A stretch of 34,127 nucleotides of DNA from Defluviitalea raffinosedens (GCF_016908775.1 NZ_JAFBEP010000028.1:1-34127); one strand, 5' to 3'. Positions 1 to 7,481 are shown, counted from the stretch's first letter. Numbers and translations are program-made. Notes: generated from the sequence alone by a model not told the origin.

Positions 1-99
1 GGAATTGATTGGGTTTTATTTGGTGTGCTGTTTAGTTTTCAAAGATCGATGATGTTATTTGGTATTTATTTCTTCGCGTTTTTCGCGACAACGAAGAAT

Positions 100-128
100 A
101 TCTTATCACATCTTTTTTGCTTTGTCAA
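100..128 (-). promoter_or_regulatory. rRNA-type sigma-A promoter, proximal
   Basis: Minus strand TTGACA (123-128), 17 bp, then TAAGAT (100-105). It lies about 55 bp before the boxA-like motif. Confidence 0.6.
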
Positions 129-157
129 CACTTTTTTGATTTTATTTTTTCATCCAA

Positions 158-186
158 TCTGTAGCATTTGTGGATGAGCTTGTCAA
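158..186 (-). promoter_or_regulatory. Possible extra minus-strand promoter with extended -10
   Basis: TTGACA (181-186), 17 bp, then TACAGA (158-163), which is preceded by TG one base away (extended -10). The -10 hexamer itself is weak, so this is the least sure of the four. Confidence 0.4.
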
Positions 187-204
187 ATCGTGTCGACGAA
201 TGCT

Positions 205-233
205 ATTATAACAAGATTATAATTTCTTGTCAA
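205..233 (-). promoter_or_regulatory. rRNA-type sigma-A promoter, middle (perfect consensus)
   Basis: Minus strand TTGACA (228-233), a 17-bp spacer, then TATAAT (205-210). Both hexamers and the spacing are exact consensus, which is rare and typical of rRNA promoters. Confidence 0.85.
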
Positions 234-318
234 CACTCTTTTTCATTTTTATTTTGCTCAGAAAAAGAGTCTATTATTCATGGTCCCAGAACTTACGTTT
301 TTGCGACCACGGATTGTT

Positions 319-347
319 ATTATATAAGATCCAATTAGAAAAGTCAA
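319..347 (-). promoter_or_regulatory. rRNA-type sigma-A promoter, distal
   Basis: Minus strand TTGACT (342-347), a 17-bp spacer, then a perfect TATAAT (319-324). It is the farthest upstream of the stacked promoters that read left toward the presumed rRNA genes. Confidence 0.75.
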
Positions 348-436
348 CTATCTTTTTAATTTTATTTCGAATAAGTCAAAAGATCATCTCATAAAATTAG
401 GTAGGAGATCAGTAAACTTCCGTAAGGAGTGATACC

Positions 437-709
437 ATGAGCAAAAAGATTTCTTCTTTAAACGAAGAGCTCAATAAACAACAAATCAATTTAATCATCG
501 TCTTGTCTTTGATTGGTTTTTTCTTATATATCTTTATTAATATTTTATTTCCTTATGCAGGCACTTTATCTGTTATATTCTTAGCTATTACGGTGGGATT
601 AATGCTATATAGTTTGATTTCCAAAAATAACACTTTATTATGGTATGCTTTAGTCTCTGTAATCATATCAATCATTTTAGCTCTTTGGCACCACCCCTTT
701 TTTTCATAA
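437..709 (+). CDS. Small integral membrane protein, unknown function
   Basis: This encodes 90 residues with a short polar N-terminus (about 1-15, start MSKKISSL) followed by three hydrophobic stretches: roughly 17-38, 41-61 and 68-85. It ends in a short WHHPFFS tail. A good Shine-Dalgarno (AAGGAG, 423-428) lies 8 bases before the ATG. The gene is transcribed away from the presumed rRNA operon and shares a bidirectional terminator with rplT. I recognise no family and no catalytic motif. The protein is probably a cytoplasmic-membrane protein, and nothing here indicates a role. Confidence 0.7.
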   Translation: MSKKISSLNEELNKQQINLIIVLSLIGFFLYIFINILFPYAGTLSVIFLAITVGLMLYSLISKNNTLLWYALVSVIISIILALWHHPFFS

Positions 710-731
710 GAAAAAGTTTTCCTTGTATGTA

Positions 732-770
732 ATAAAAAAATAAGCACAGAAATCTGTGCTTATTTTTTTA
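732..770. terminator. Bidirectional terminator between the 90-aa ORF and rplT
   Basis: A hairpin with a 12-bp stem (arm AATAAGCACAGA, 739-750, loop AA, matching arm 753-764) is flanked by A-runs on the left and T-runs on the right. It therefore works for the plus-strand ORF and for the minus-strand infC-rpmI-rplT operon. Confidence 0.9.
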
Positions 771-779
771 TTAATTTAT

Positions 780-1136
780 TTATTTAACATTAGCTTTTGC
801 CATTTCTACTAATTGAGCAAAACCTTTTTCGTCATTAACAGCCATATCAGCCAAAACTTTTCTATTGATATTAACTCCAGCCAATTTTAAACCATTCATA
901 AATTTGCTGTAGGAAAGACCGTTAATTCTAGCAGCTGCATTAATTCTTGTAATCCATAATTTACGGAAATCTCTTTTTCTTTGTTTTCTTCCAATATAAG
1001 CATAGTTTAAAGATTTCATAACTGCTTGTTTAGCAGTTCTGTATTGTTTAGATTTTGCACCTCTATATCCTTTAGCTAATTTCAAAATTCTTTTATGTCT
1101 CTTCTTAGCATTTAATCCGCCTTTAACTCTTGCCAT
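780..1136 (-). CDS. rplT: 50S ribosomal protein L20
   Basis: L20 binds 23S rRNA early in 50S assembly and in Firmicutes also represses its own operon. The 118-residue product has the full family length and the typical basic N-terminus ([20 protein letters not shown]) and [13 protein letters not shown] region. The ATG is preceded by AGGAGG (6-8 bases away). It is the last gene of infC-rpmI-rplT, 32 bases after rpmI, and ends at a strong terminator. Nothing is odd about it. Confidence 0.98.
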   Translation of the reverse strand: MARVKGGLNAKKRHKRILKLAKGYRGAKSKQYRTAKQAVMKSLNYAYIGRKQRKRDFRKLWITRINAAARINGLSYSKFMNGLKLAGVNINRKVLADMAVNDEKGFAQLVEMAKANVK

Positions 1137-1168
1137 GTTTTAGACCTCCTGTTCTATATATATAAATC

Positions 1169-1366
1169 TTATCGATATGGTAATAATTTTTTCATTTGCT
1201 TTTCGTTTGTAGCGTCAACTATACCTGCATGTCTGAGGTTTCTTTTTCTCTTTGTAGTCTTTTTAGTTAAAATATGACTTTTATTAGCTTTTGCTCTTTT
1301 TAATTTACCTGTTCCTGTAACTTTAAAGCGTTTTGCTGCTCCTCTATGTGTTTTCAATTTAGGCAT
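1169..1366 (-). CDS. rpmI: 50S ribosomal protein L35
   Basis: A 65-residue, highly basic protein of normal L35 length. It starts [15 protein letters not shown] and contains [16 protein letters not shown], both family signatures. It is part of the large ribosomal subunit. AAGGAGG sits before the ATG. It lies between infC (40 bases upstream) and rplT, the standard Firmicute order. Confidence 0.98.
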   Translation of the reverse strand: MPKLKTHRGAAKRFKVTGTGKLKRAKANKSHILTKKTTKRKRNLRHAGIVDATNEKQMKKLLPYR

Positions 1367-1406
1367 TGTTTAAGTTCCTCCTTTTAATGATTGTATATAA
1401 TATACG

Positions 1407-1916
1407 TTACATTTGTTTTGGTGTAACGATTATTATCATGCTTTTACCTTCCATTTTAGGTTTCTTTTCAACTTCTCCAAACTCTGAAACTGCTTGTGCG
1501 AAGTTTTCCAAGATTTCAATTCCTTTTTGTGTATGAGCAATTTCTCTTCCTCTAAATCGCACAGAAACTTTTACTTTGTTTCCATCTTTCAAGAACTTCA
1601 TCGCATTCTTGATTTTAACTTCCAAATCATGCTTCTCAATATTAGGGGACAATCTGACTTCTTTCACATTGATCACTTTCTGCTTTTTACGAGCTTCTTT
1701 TTCCTTTTTAGCCAAATCGAACTTGTACTTACCATAATCCATAATACGGCAAACAGGTGGATTCGCTTTAGGCGCAATTTTAACCAGGTCAAGATTTCTT
1801 TCATTCGCCAGCATCTGCGCTTCTTTAGCAGAAACAATTCCTATTTGCGTTCCATCCACATCAATGAGTCTCACTTCTTTGTCCCTAATTTGCTCATTAA
1901 TCATTAACTCGCTAAT
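1407..1916 (-). CDS. infC: Translation initiation factor IF-3 (ATT start)
   Basis: IF-3 binds the 30S subunit, prevents premature 50S joining and proofreads the start codon. The product shows the IF-3 signature: NEQIRDKEVRLI at the N-terminus, then APKANPPVCRIMDYGKY and VNVKEVRLSP, and a C-terminal domain with VRFRGREI. An ATG exists at 1904, but its distance from the GGGAGGTG Shine-Dalgarno is about 20 bases. An in-frame ATT at 1914-1916 is 7 bases from that site and adds four codons (read fMet-Ser-Glu-Leu before Met). ATT is the well-known autoregulated start codon of infC, so I chose it; the protein is then 169 residues. First gene of infC-rpmI-rplT. Confidence 0.95.
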   Translation of the reverse strand: MSELMINEQIRDKEVRLIDVDGTQIGIVSAKEAQMLANERNLDLVKIAPKANPPVCRIMDYGKYKFDLAKKEKEARKKQKVINVKEVRLSPNIEKHDLEVKIKNAMKFLKDGNKVKVSVRFRGREIAHTQKGIEILENFAQAVSEFGEVEKKPKMEGKSMIIIVTPKQM

Positions 1917-2118
1917 AACCGAGCACCTCCCAATAGTATTTAAAACTTATATATAATAAAAAAAGCGGATAGAATCTATCCGCTTCAAATACACCTTAAA
2001 GAGTAAACATATATCATAATAATTATGACATACTTTCTCATTTAATCATGTATGAACCCTGTCGACTTAATGCGCAAGGTGAGAAACGGATGTTTCTACT
2101 TTTTTAATTAACATATCC
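1917..2118 (-). promoter_or_regulatory. L20-type autoregulatory leader with attenuator (infC operon)
   Basis: A leader of about 200 nt lies between the promoter at 2125-2153 and infC. Its first part (about 2055-2110) has GTAGAAAC...GTTTCTCACCTTG, which resembles the L20_leader family of Firmicutes as I remember it, where ribosomal protein L20 binds a 23S rRNA mimic. Near its end is a clear intrinsic terminator on the minus strand: a 10-bp stem (1963-1972 with 1976-1985, loop of 3) followed by a T-run. A terminator placed between promoter and infC indicates attenuation. The family name is from memory; the attenuator is seen directly. Confidence 0.75.
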
Positions 2119-2124
2119 TAAGAA

Positions 2125-2153
2125 ACTATAGCATTATTCTATAGAGTTGTCAA
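2125..2153 (-). promoter_or_regulatory. Sigma-A promoter of the infC operon
   Basis: TTGACA (2148-2153), 17 bp, TATAGT (2125-2130) on the minus strand. The -35 box lies inside the last codons of thrS, so the translation-factor operon has its own promoter embedded in the upstream gene. Confidence 0.8.
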
Positions 2154-4071
2154 GTCCTTGTGTATCAATTTTTTTAGATGCTATTTCATCTTTAATTCTT
2201 TCTATGAAATCAGATAATGCTTGTGCCCCTTCATCGCCTTTTGCACGGCTTCTGACTGACACCTTGCTTTCTTCTTGTTCTTGTTGTCCCACAATCAGCA
2301 TATATGGAATTCTTTGAAGTCTTGCTTCACGAATCTTATAACCTATTTTTTCAGCTCTGTAATCCGCTTCAACTTTGATACCATTCTTCTCCAGTTGTTC
2401 TACTACACTTTGGGCGTATTCATGATATTTTTCAGAAATAGGAAGAACTTTAACTTGTACTGGCGCAAGCCATGTTGGGAAAGCTCCTGCAAAATGTTCA
2501 ATCAAAATACCGATAAATCTTTCGATACTGCCAAATACAACTCTGTGGATCATAACAGGACGATGTTTCTCTCCATCCTGTCCAATATATACTAAGTCAA
2601 AACGTTCTGGCATCTGAAAATCTAATTGGATGGTTCCACACTGCCATGTTCTTCCCAGGCAGTCTTCTAAATGAAAGTCGATCTTTGGACCATAGAATGC
2701 TCCATCGCCTTCATTCACGATGTAATTATATCCTTTTTCCTCTAATACTTCTCTTAATGCCGTAGTTGCTCTTTCCCAATCTTCATCACTTCCCATACTG
2801 TCTTCAGGTCTTGTGGATAGTTCAACATGGTATTTGAATCCAAAAACATTATAGAATTCATCTATAAGATTGATTACATTTTTAATTTCATCTTTGATCT
2901 GTTCAGGCAACATAAAGATATGGGCATCATCCTGTGTAAAATTACGCACCCTCATAAGCCCATGAAGAGCACCGGATAATTCATGACGATGAACTAAGCC
3001 AAGCTCTGCCAGTCTAACTGGTAAATCTCTATAAGAGTGCATTTTTGTTTTATAAACAAGCATGCCTCCAGGACAGTTCATTGGCTTTACTGCATAATCC
3101 ATATCATCAATCTTAGTTACATACATATTGTCTTTATAGTGATCCCAGTGTCCTGATCGGTGCCATAATTCCTGATTTAAAATGATAGGCGTACTAATTT
3201 CCTGATAGCCTGCTGCTTTATGTTTTTCTCTCCAATATTCTATCAATGTATTTCTGAGTTCCATTCCTTTAGGCAGGAAGAATGGGAATCCCGGACCTTC
3301 TTCCATTAATGCAAAAAGTTCTAACTCTTTTCCGAGTTTTCTATGATCTCTTTTCTTAGCTTCTTCTAATTTATTAATGTATTCATCCAGATCTGCTTTC
3401 TTAGTAAATGAAGTTCCGTAGATTCTTGTAAGCATTTTATTATTTTCATTGCCTCTCCAGTAAGCCCCTGCTACGGATAAAAGTTTAAAAGCCTTTACTG
3501 GTTTTGTAGACATAAGGTGGGGTCCCGCACATAAATCTACAAATTCTCCTTGCTTATAGAAAGAAATTATTGCATCTTCAGGAAGATCGTTGATTAATTC
3601 AACTTTGTAATCTTCTCCTCTTTCCTGCATCAATTGAATCGCTTCAACCCTTGGCAATTCAAATCTCTCAATTGGTAAACTTTCTTTTACAATATTCTTC
3701 ATTTCCTTTTCGATTTTCTCTAAATCTTCCGGGCTAAAAGGTTGCTCCGTATCAAAATCGTAATAAAATCCGTCCTGGATAGAAGGACCAATGGCTAATT
3801 TAACATTTGGGAATAATCTCTTTACAGCTTGAGCTAATATATGAGATGTTGTATGACGAAAAGCATCTTTTCCCTGTTCATCATCAAAGGTTAGAATGCT
3901 TAACTCGCAATCCTCTGTAATGGGTGTTCTAATGTCTACCCTTTCATTATTTATAAGTCCTGCACAGGCAACTCTTGCCAAGCCTTCACTTAAATCTTGC
4001 GCAACTTCGATAACAGTTACTCCTGATGGATACTCTTTTACACTTCCGTCTTTTAATCTAATTTTAACCAA
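2134..4071 (-). CDS. thrS: Threonyl-tRNA synthetase (TTG start)
   Basis: Charges tRNA-Thr with threonine in the cytoplasm. Its 645 residues match the usual bacterial length. Domains in order are TGS (about 1-62), the editing domain with HTTSH (73-77) and CAGPH, the class II catalytic core with the zinc-site MNCPGG and the RNFTQDDAHIF motif, and the anticodon-binding domain (about 540-645). The start is TTG, preceded by AAGGAG 8 bases upstream; no in-frame ATG fits. Expression is controlled by the T-box at 4111-4359. The gene's end overlaps the infC promoter. No key residue is missing. Confidence 0.98.
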   Translation of the reverse strand: MVKIRLKDGSVKEYPSGVTVIEVAQDLSEGLARVACAGLINNERVDIRTPITEDCELSILTFDDEQGKDAFRHTTSHILAQAVKRLFPNVKLAIGPSIQDGFYYDFDTEQPFSPEDLEKIEKEMKNIVKESLPIERFELPRVEAIQLMQERGEDYKVELINDLPEDAIISFYKQGEFVDLCAGPHLMSTKPVKAFKLLSVAGAYWRGNENNKMLTRIYGTSFTKKADLDEYINKLEEAKKRDHRKLGKELELFALMEEGPGFPFFLPKGMELRNTLIEYWREKHKAAGYQEISTPIILNQELWHRSGHWDHYKDNMYVTKIDDMDYAVKPMNCPGGMLVYKTKMHSYRDLPVRLAELGLVHRHELSGALHGLMRVRNFTQDDAHIFMLPEQIKDEIKNVINLIDEFYNVFGFKYHVELSTRPEDSMGSDEDWERATTALREVLEEKGYNYIVNEGDGAFYGPKIDFHLEDCLGRTWQCGTIQLDFQMPERFDLVYIGQDGEKHRPVMIHRVVFGSIERFIGILIEHFAGAFPTWLAPVQVKVLPISEKYHEYAQSVVEQLEKNGIKVEADYRAEKIGYKIREARLQRIPYMLIVGQQEQEESKVSVRSRAKGDEGAQALSDFIERIKDEIASKKIDTQGLDNSIE

Positions 4072-4110
4072 TTTCCTTTCTCCTTCCTTATAATGAATTA
4101 TTAATTATAC

Positions 4111-4359
4111 AAAAAAACTCTCGCCCTCTTCATTGCGAAAAGGGACGAGAGTATTGTTTCTCCCGCGGTTCCACCCTTATTGTTTCATTGGAAACCTCTT
4201 TAAATAATGATGATAACGGGATCACCGAACCGGATTAGGGCCTCTCAGAGGTGGTCTTCGTCAAATTCCGTTTAAAGATACTCTCAGCTTATGTATCTTC
4301 TCTCTGTAAACTACCCTTTGACTACTCTTCTCTTCATCGAGTTCAACATTATATTAGTT
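4111..4359 (-). promoter_or_regulatory. T-box riboswitch of thrS (specifier ACC)
   Basis: The minus-strand leader carries the T-box sequence AAGGGTGGAACCGCGG (4163-4178). An intrinsic terminator follows, with arms 4138-4152 and 4117-4130 and a T-run at 4111-4117. Stem I includes the AGTA motif at its 5' side and GAAG-ACC-A on its 3' side. The ACC (4253-4255) is a threonine codon followed by a purine, and it aligns with GAAG-GTA-G in the valS T-box of this window. Uncharged tRNA-Thr should stabilise the antiterminator and allow thrS transcription. Confidence 0.95.
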
Positions 4360-4365
4360 TTTACA

Positions 4366-4393
4366 ATTATAACACCTTCACATATTTTGTCAA
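4366..4393 (-). promoter_or_regulatory. Promoter of the thrS T-box transcript
   Basis: TTGACA (4388-4393), 16 bp, TATAAT (4366-4371), with TG one base before the -10 (extended -10). Transcription should start near 4359, just before stem I of the T-box. Confidence 0.85.
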
Positions 4394-4417
4394 GAAGTCA
4401 AATTATTATGCATAAAA

Positions 4418-5320
4418 CTAATTAATTTCATTGGAGTTTAAACAAAATTCACATTTAGGACACAGGGTTACTTTACCTTGAAAAATACTGCTTATAGTTT
4501 CAATCAGCGGTTTGTTTTGAATCGCTTCATAATGGTGAATCACTATTTGTCTGGGAGCAATAGTGATCAGGGCACTGACGAGCAAATCATCATAATTGAT
4601 CTCTTTATCACTAAAATCTTGCTTATATTCCTCTTTGCATCGCTCCGTTATATCGTTTTTATCCTTATCATAAATCTTGAAGCCGCCTTCTTTAAGACCT
4701 ATAATATGGATAATTTCTTCTTTCATCTCCTGAACGTCTACAAAATATTTTAATAATCTTAAAAACTCTTTGTACTCTTTTTGTGTTTCATATTCACTGA
4801 CAATATGGCGAACAACCATTTCCAATTTTCCTCTATAATCTTTTAAGCGAAACAGTACAAAACCCTCCAGTAAAAATTCATTGCTGTCCTCAAAAAAGTC
4901 CATTAGACGATCCATGATTTCTTTTCTGTAAGAGTAATTGAGTGCATTCGGGTCTTCATTATTTTCATTCTCATAAAAAAATGCTCTAGTCATTTCGAGG
5001 ATTTTTATTCGTTCAATAGATGCATATTTTTGATAGTGAATTTCTAAAATTTCTTTTACAATTTCAAAGCGGATAAAATCCATAATGAGATTTGTCAAAG
5101 CACTGGTTGCATGCAACTTCAATGCATCACTGAAAAAAAAGTTGTAGTTTTGAGCTAGTACATCATCATCAATCTCATAATATAAAAAATCTATATCCCC
5201 TTTTTTCGCAATAGTATAGGTGGGAATTAAAGCTTTTGGTGTTATTTTTTCAAACTCTAAACTAATGTACTCTTTAATTTTACTTATATTCGTATAAGCC
5301 CCTATGGTAAGCACAATCAT
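4418..5320 (-). CDS. ytxC: YtxC-like sporulation protein
   Basis: The 300-residue product resembles the YtxC family of putative sporulation proteins, whose genes often sit beside thrS in Clostridia. It is a mostly helical, soluble-looking protein without a signal peptide. It ends in a cysteine pair cluster (CPKCEFC, about 290-296) that could bind a metal. Its biochemical role is unknown. The ATG has no good Shine-Dalgarno of its own, but a seven-codon ORF (5317-5340) with a strong one ends in an ATGA overlap with this start, which suggests translational coupling. No terminator is seen between this gene and the thrS T-box promoter. Confidence 0.75.
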   Translation of the reverse strand: MIVLTIGAYTNISKIKEYISLEFEKITPKALIPTYTIAKKGDIDFLYYEIDDDVLAQNYNFFFSDALKLHATSALTNLIMDFIRFEIVKEILEIHYQKYASIERIKILEMTRAFFYENENNEDPNALNYSYRKEIMDRLMDFFEDSNEFLLEGFVLFRLKDYRGKLEMVVRHIVSEYETQKEYKEFLRLLKYFVDVQEMKEEIIHIIGLKEGGFKIYDKDKNDITERCKEEYKQDFSDKEINYDDLLVSALITIAPRQIVIHHYEAIQNKPLIETISSIFQGKVTLCPKCEFCLNSNEIN

Positions 5321-5340
5321 AAATGGTCACTCTCTTTCAT
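5317..5340 (-). CDS. Putative seven-residue upstream ORF coupled to ytxC
   Basis: An ATG at 5340 is preceded by GGGAGG (5348-5353) at 7 bases, a near-ideal ribosome binding site. It encodes MKESDHL and stops with a TGA whose TG is shared with the ATG of ytxC. The frame differs from ytxC, so it cannot be an N-terminal extension. It could be a translational coupler or leader peptide; it may also be a chance ORF. Confidence 0.35.
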   Translation of the reverse strand: MKESDHL

Positions 5341-5518
5341 AAGAATTCCTCCCACCTAGATGCTAAGGCTACCTTCCAACTGAGGTATTCTATCGTTAAT
5401 AGTATATGCAACAACAAAACTCGGGTTACATTGTCCTTGTAGATTTGGAAAAGTCTCCATTGTACTTCTTTCTTTGTAGGATTAAGGTTATTTTACCACA
5501 TATGATAAATAAGGACAA
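5341..5518. other. Intergenic region between hslO and ytxC with long inverted repeat
   Basis: No gene is seen. A 9-bp inverted repeat, ATTGTCCTT (5430-5438) and AAGGACAAT (5511-5519), encloses 72 nt. It starts exactly at the hslO stop codon. There is no clear T-run terminator. A promoter for ytxC must lie here, but I see no convincing consensus. Confidence 0.5.
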
Positions 5519-6394
5519 TTATCGACTTAAATCCTCAATAATTTTTTTCAAATCACTTTCTTCAAAGACATAGGTTCTATTACAAAAATGGCATTTTAAT
5601 TCCGTTCGATGGTCTTGATCCAAAATTTCCTGCAAATCTTTCACTCCAATGCTCACTAATGCTTTTTCTACCCTTTCCCTCGAGCAATTACAATGAAATT
5701 GTGTTGGTATCTTATCCATTATTATAATATCTCCCAGTATAAGCTTAAGAATGTCTTCTGGGCCTTTTCCTTCTTCCAAAAGCTGCGTTACTGACGAAAT
5801 ACTTTTTAATCTGTTTTCTAAATTTTGAACTGTCTCTTCTTCTGCTTCAGGTAAAAGTTGGACGATAAATCCTCCAGCTTGTTTAATAGAAAAATCTCTG
5901 TCGACTAATACTCCAAGGGCAACAGCCGAAGGAATCTGCTCAGAGCTTGCAAAATAATACGTTAAATCTTCTGCAATTTCTCCCGAGACTAAACTGATCT
6001 GACCAACATAAGGTTCTCTTAAGCCCAAATCTTTAATCACCGTAAGGGAACCTTGTCCTATAGCCGTGCTTACATCCAATTTCCCAATAGAATTTAAAGG
6101 AAGATCTACAACAGAATTATACGGATAACCCTTAACATTTCCGTTTCTGTCAGCAGTCACTACAAGCCCCCGTAAAGGACCATTTCCTTTAATCTGAAGG
6201 GTAAGTAAATCTTTTTCTCCTTTTAACATTTGACCCATCATCGTTGCAGCTGTTAATAATCTCCCTAATGCAGCCGATACAACAGGACTTGTTCCATGAA
6301 TTTTACTTGCTTCATCAACAAGATGAGTCGTCACTGCTCCAAATGCTCGAATTTGCTTTTTTGCGTCTGTTGCACGAATAATGTAATCTTCCAT
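5519..6394 (-). CDS. hslO: Redox-regulated chaperone Hsp33
   Basis: Hsp33 is a cytoplasmic holdase activated by oxidation and unfolding. The product has 291 residues, the usual length. It shows the family start (DYIIRATDAKKQIRAFGA), the GNGPLRGL motif, and the C-terminal zinc-binding redox switch: CNC at 235-237 and CHFC at 268-271, so all four cysteines are present. AGGAGG precedes the ATG. It lies 20 bases after the methyltransferase gene and probably shares its promoter at 7218-7245. Confidence 0.96.
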   Translation of the reverse strand: MEDYIIRATDAKKQIRAFGAVTTHLVDEASKIHGTSPVVSAALGRLLTAATMMGQMLKGEKDLLTLQIKGNGPLRGLVVTADRNGNVKGYPYNSVVDLPLNSIGKLDVSTAIGQGSLTVIKDLGLREPYVGQISLVSGEIAEDLTYYFASSEQIPSAVALGVLVDRDFSIKQAGGFIVQLLPEAEEETVQNLENRLKSISSVTQLLEEGKGPEDILKLILGDIIIMDKIPTQFHCNCSRERVEKALVSIGVKDLQEILDQDHRTELKCHFCNRTYVFEESDLKKIIEDLSR

Positions 6395-6414
6395 ATATTT
6401 AACCTCCTGCTAAG

Positions 6415-7173
6415 TTACTTTCCTTTTTCTCTTACAACGAAATAAATCCTGTCACTGTTTTCCTTGGGATCTTCAAAAGTATATGCATCATATACAGCTA
6501 AAAACTCCATTCCTGCTTCTTCAACCAAACTCTTTATATCTTCTATGGAATACATCCTTTCATAATGAATTTCTTCAAATTTTGAATAATAATCCTTCTC
6601 TGGCTGTTTTATAAAAAGCGTAAGCTGATACTCATTAATGCCATCTTCTTCACTGTAATAATTATCCCAAATATAAGCAGCTTCATCCAAATTTTCTGCA
6701 AAAGTATTTTCCCCCAAGATGTATTTATACTTATATTCTGTATTTAGATCAAAAATAAAAAGCCCTTTGGGGTTAAGATAATTATTGACCCATTTAAAGG
6801 TTTGAAGCAATCCTTCCCGATCTGTAATATAATTTAGACTGTCACAGACACTGATAATACAATCGACTGTTCCGTATAATTCAAATTCTCTCATATCTTG
6901 ATGGAGATAGAGAATATCCACATTGTTTTTCAATGCTTTTTCTCTCGCTATGGAAAGCATATCTTCCGACACATCTATTCCAATCATCTCAATGCCTTTT
7001 TTAGCAAAAAGCGTTGTCATGTTTCCTGTTCCACAGCCTAATTCTGCCACCAATTTAGGATCACAACCAAATTTTCCCCAAATTTCTTCAATATATTCAA
7101 CCCATTCATCATAAGGAACTTCCTTCATGAATAAATCATATACCTGAGCAAAACTCTGATATGCTTCCACCAT
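6415..7173 (-). CDS. SAM-dependent methyltransferase (class I)
   Basis: The 252-residue protein has a Rossmann-type methyltransferase fold, with motif I VAELGCGTGN (about 38-47), then GIDVSEDML and the DCIISVCDSLNYI stretch. The substrate is unknown; similar proteins are often annotated simply as class I methyltransferases. A longer reading frame begins at TTG 7215, but the promoter's expected start of transcription is near 7211 and there is no ribosome site for that codon. The ATG at 7173 has GGAAGGTGA immediately upstream, so I start there. Likely co-transcribed with hslO. Confidence 0.85.
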   Translation of the reverse strand: MVEAYQSFAQVYDLFMKEVPYDEWVEYIEEIWGKFGCDPKLVAELGCGTGNMTTLFAKKGIEMIGIDVSEDMLSIAREKALKNNVDILYLHQDMREFELYGTVDCIISVCDSLNYITDREGLLQTFKWVNNYLNPKGLFIFDLNTEYKYKYILGENTFAENLDEAAYIWDNYYSEEDGINEYQLTLFIKQPEKDYYSKFEEIHYERMYSIEDIKSLVEEAGMEFLAVYDAYTFEDPKENSDRIYFVVREKGK

Positions 7174-7217
7174 TTCACCTTCCTGCCTTAGACTTATCAC
7201 CATTTTTGCACTCAATT

Positions 7218-7245
7218 ATTATAAAACAATGGTCGAAAATTGCAA
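7218..7245 (-). promoter_or_regulatory. Sigma-A promoter of the methyltransferase-hslO operon
   Basis: TTGCAA (7240-7245), 16 bp, TATAAT (7218-7223) on the minus strand. The -35 box overlaps the edge of the palindrome that ends the SASP gene. Confidence 0.7.
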
Positions 7246-7274
7246 CAGGCCCAGAATTAATTCTGAGCCTGTTG
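7243..7274. terminator. Palindrome at the end of the SASP gene
   Basis: A 32-base near-perfect palindrome (arms start CAACAGGC and end GCCTGTTG, one mismatch) overlaps the SASP stop codon. On the minus strand it is followed by TGTTGCAATTTT, a poor T-run, so termination may be incomplete. It also touches the -35 box of the next operon. Confidence 0.6.
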
Positions 7275-7460
7275 TTTCATTTCTTTTTTTCTTTTTGTCA
7301 TTAAACCGCCAATGCGACCAGTTTCCTTTGCCGTTAAGGACTTCCATCCACCTTCTTTAACCTTATCCAATAAACCGAGTTCGGATGCAATTTCATATTT
7401 CAGTTTATCATCTTCCGTCATAGGCTTATTTTTCTTAGTTTCTTTCGTTCCCTTACTCAT
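7257..7460 (-). CDS. Small acid-soluble spore protein, alpha/beta type
   Basis: Alpha/beta SASPs coat and protect spore DNA and are degraded at germination by the GPR protease. This 67-residue protein contains KYEIASELG (about 21-29), with the EIASE GPR cleavage-type site, and the second conserved block ETGRIGGLMTKRKKE. The N-terminus is lysine-rich. It is closer to the variant clostridial SASPs (SspF-like) than to the classic major ones. GGAGTGATGAG precedes the ATG, and a SigG/SigF-type promoter lies upstream. It stands alone in its transcription unit. Confidence 0.88.
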   Translation of the reverse strand: MSKGTKETKKNKPMTEDDKLKYEIASELGLLDKVKEGGWKSLTAKETGRIGGLMTKRKKEMKQQAQN

Positions 7461-7481
7461 CTCATCACTCCTTACATTAAG

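Larger units (their letters stand above)
1..312 (-). promoter_or_regulatory. Leader of an rRNA operon lying off the left edge
   Basis: Read on the minus strand, this stretch runs from a cluster of sigma-A promoters to the window edge without an ORF. Near the edge (34-47) it has GATCTTTGAAAACT, the boxA-like antitermination motif typical of Firmicute rRNA leaders. Just upstream (about 75-90) a small CGCG-AAAAA-CGCG hairpin resembles the usual companion stem. The 16S gene itself is not in the window, so the rRNA assignment is inferred from the boxA-like motif and the stacked strong promoters. No protein-coding signal is seen here. Confidence 0.7.

Noticed and set aside
1494-1907. 137-codon plus-strand ORF opposite infC
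   Set aside because: Antisense shadow of a well identified gene, with Phe/Ser-rich composition typical of reverse-complemented Lys/Glu codons.
5341-5400. GAAGGTAG-like stretch before ytxC resembling a T-box specifier region
   Set aside because: There is no T-box consensus, stem I motif or terminator nearby, so the similarity to the valS specifier is chance.
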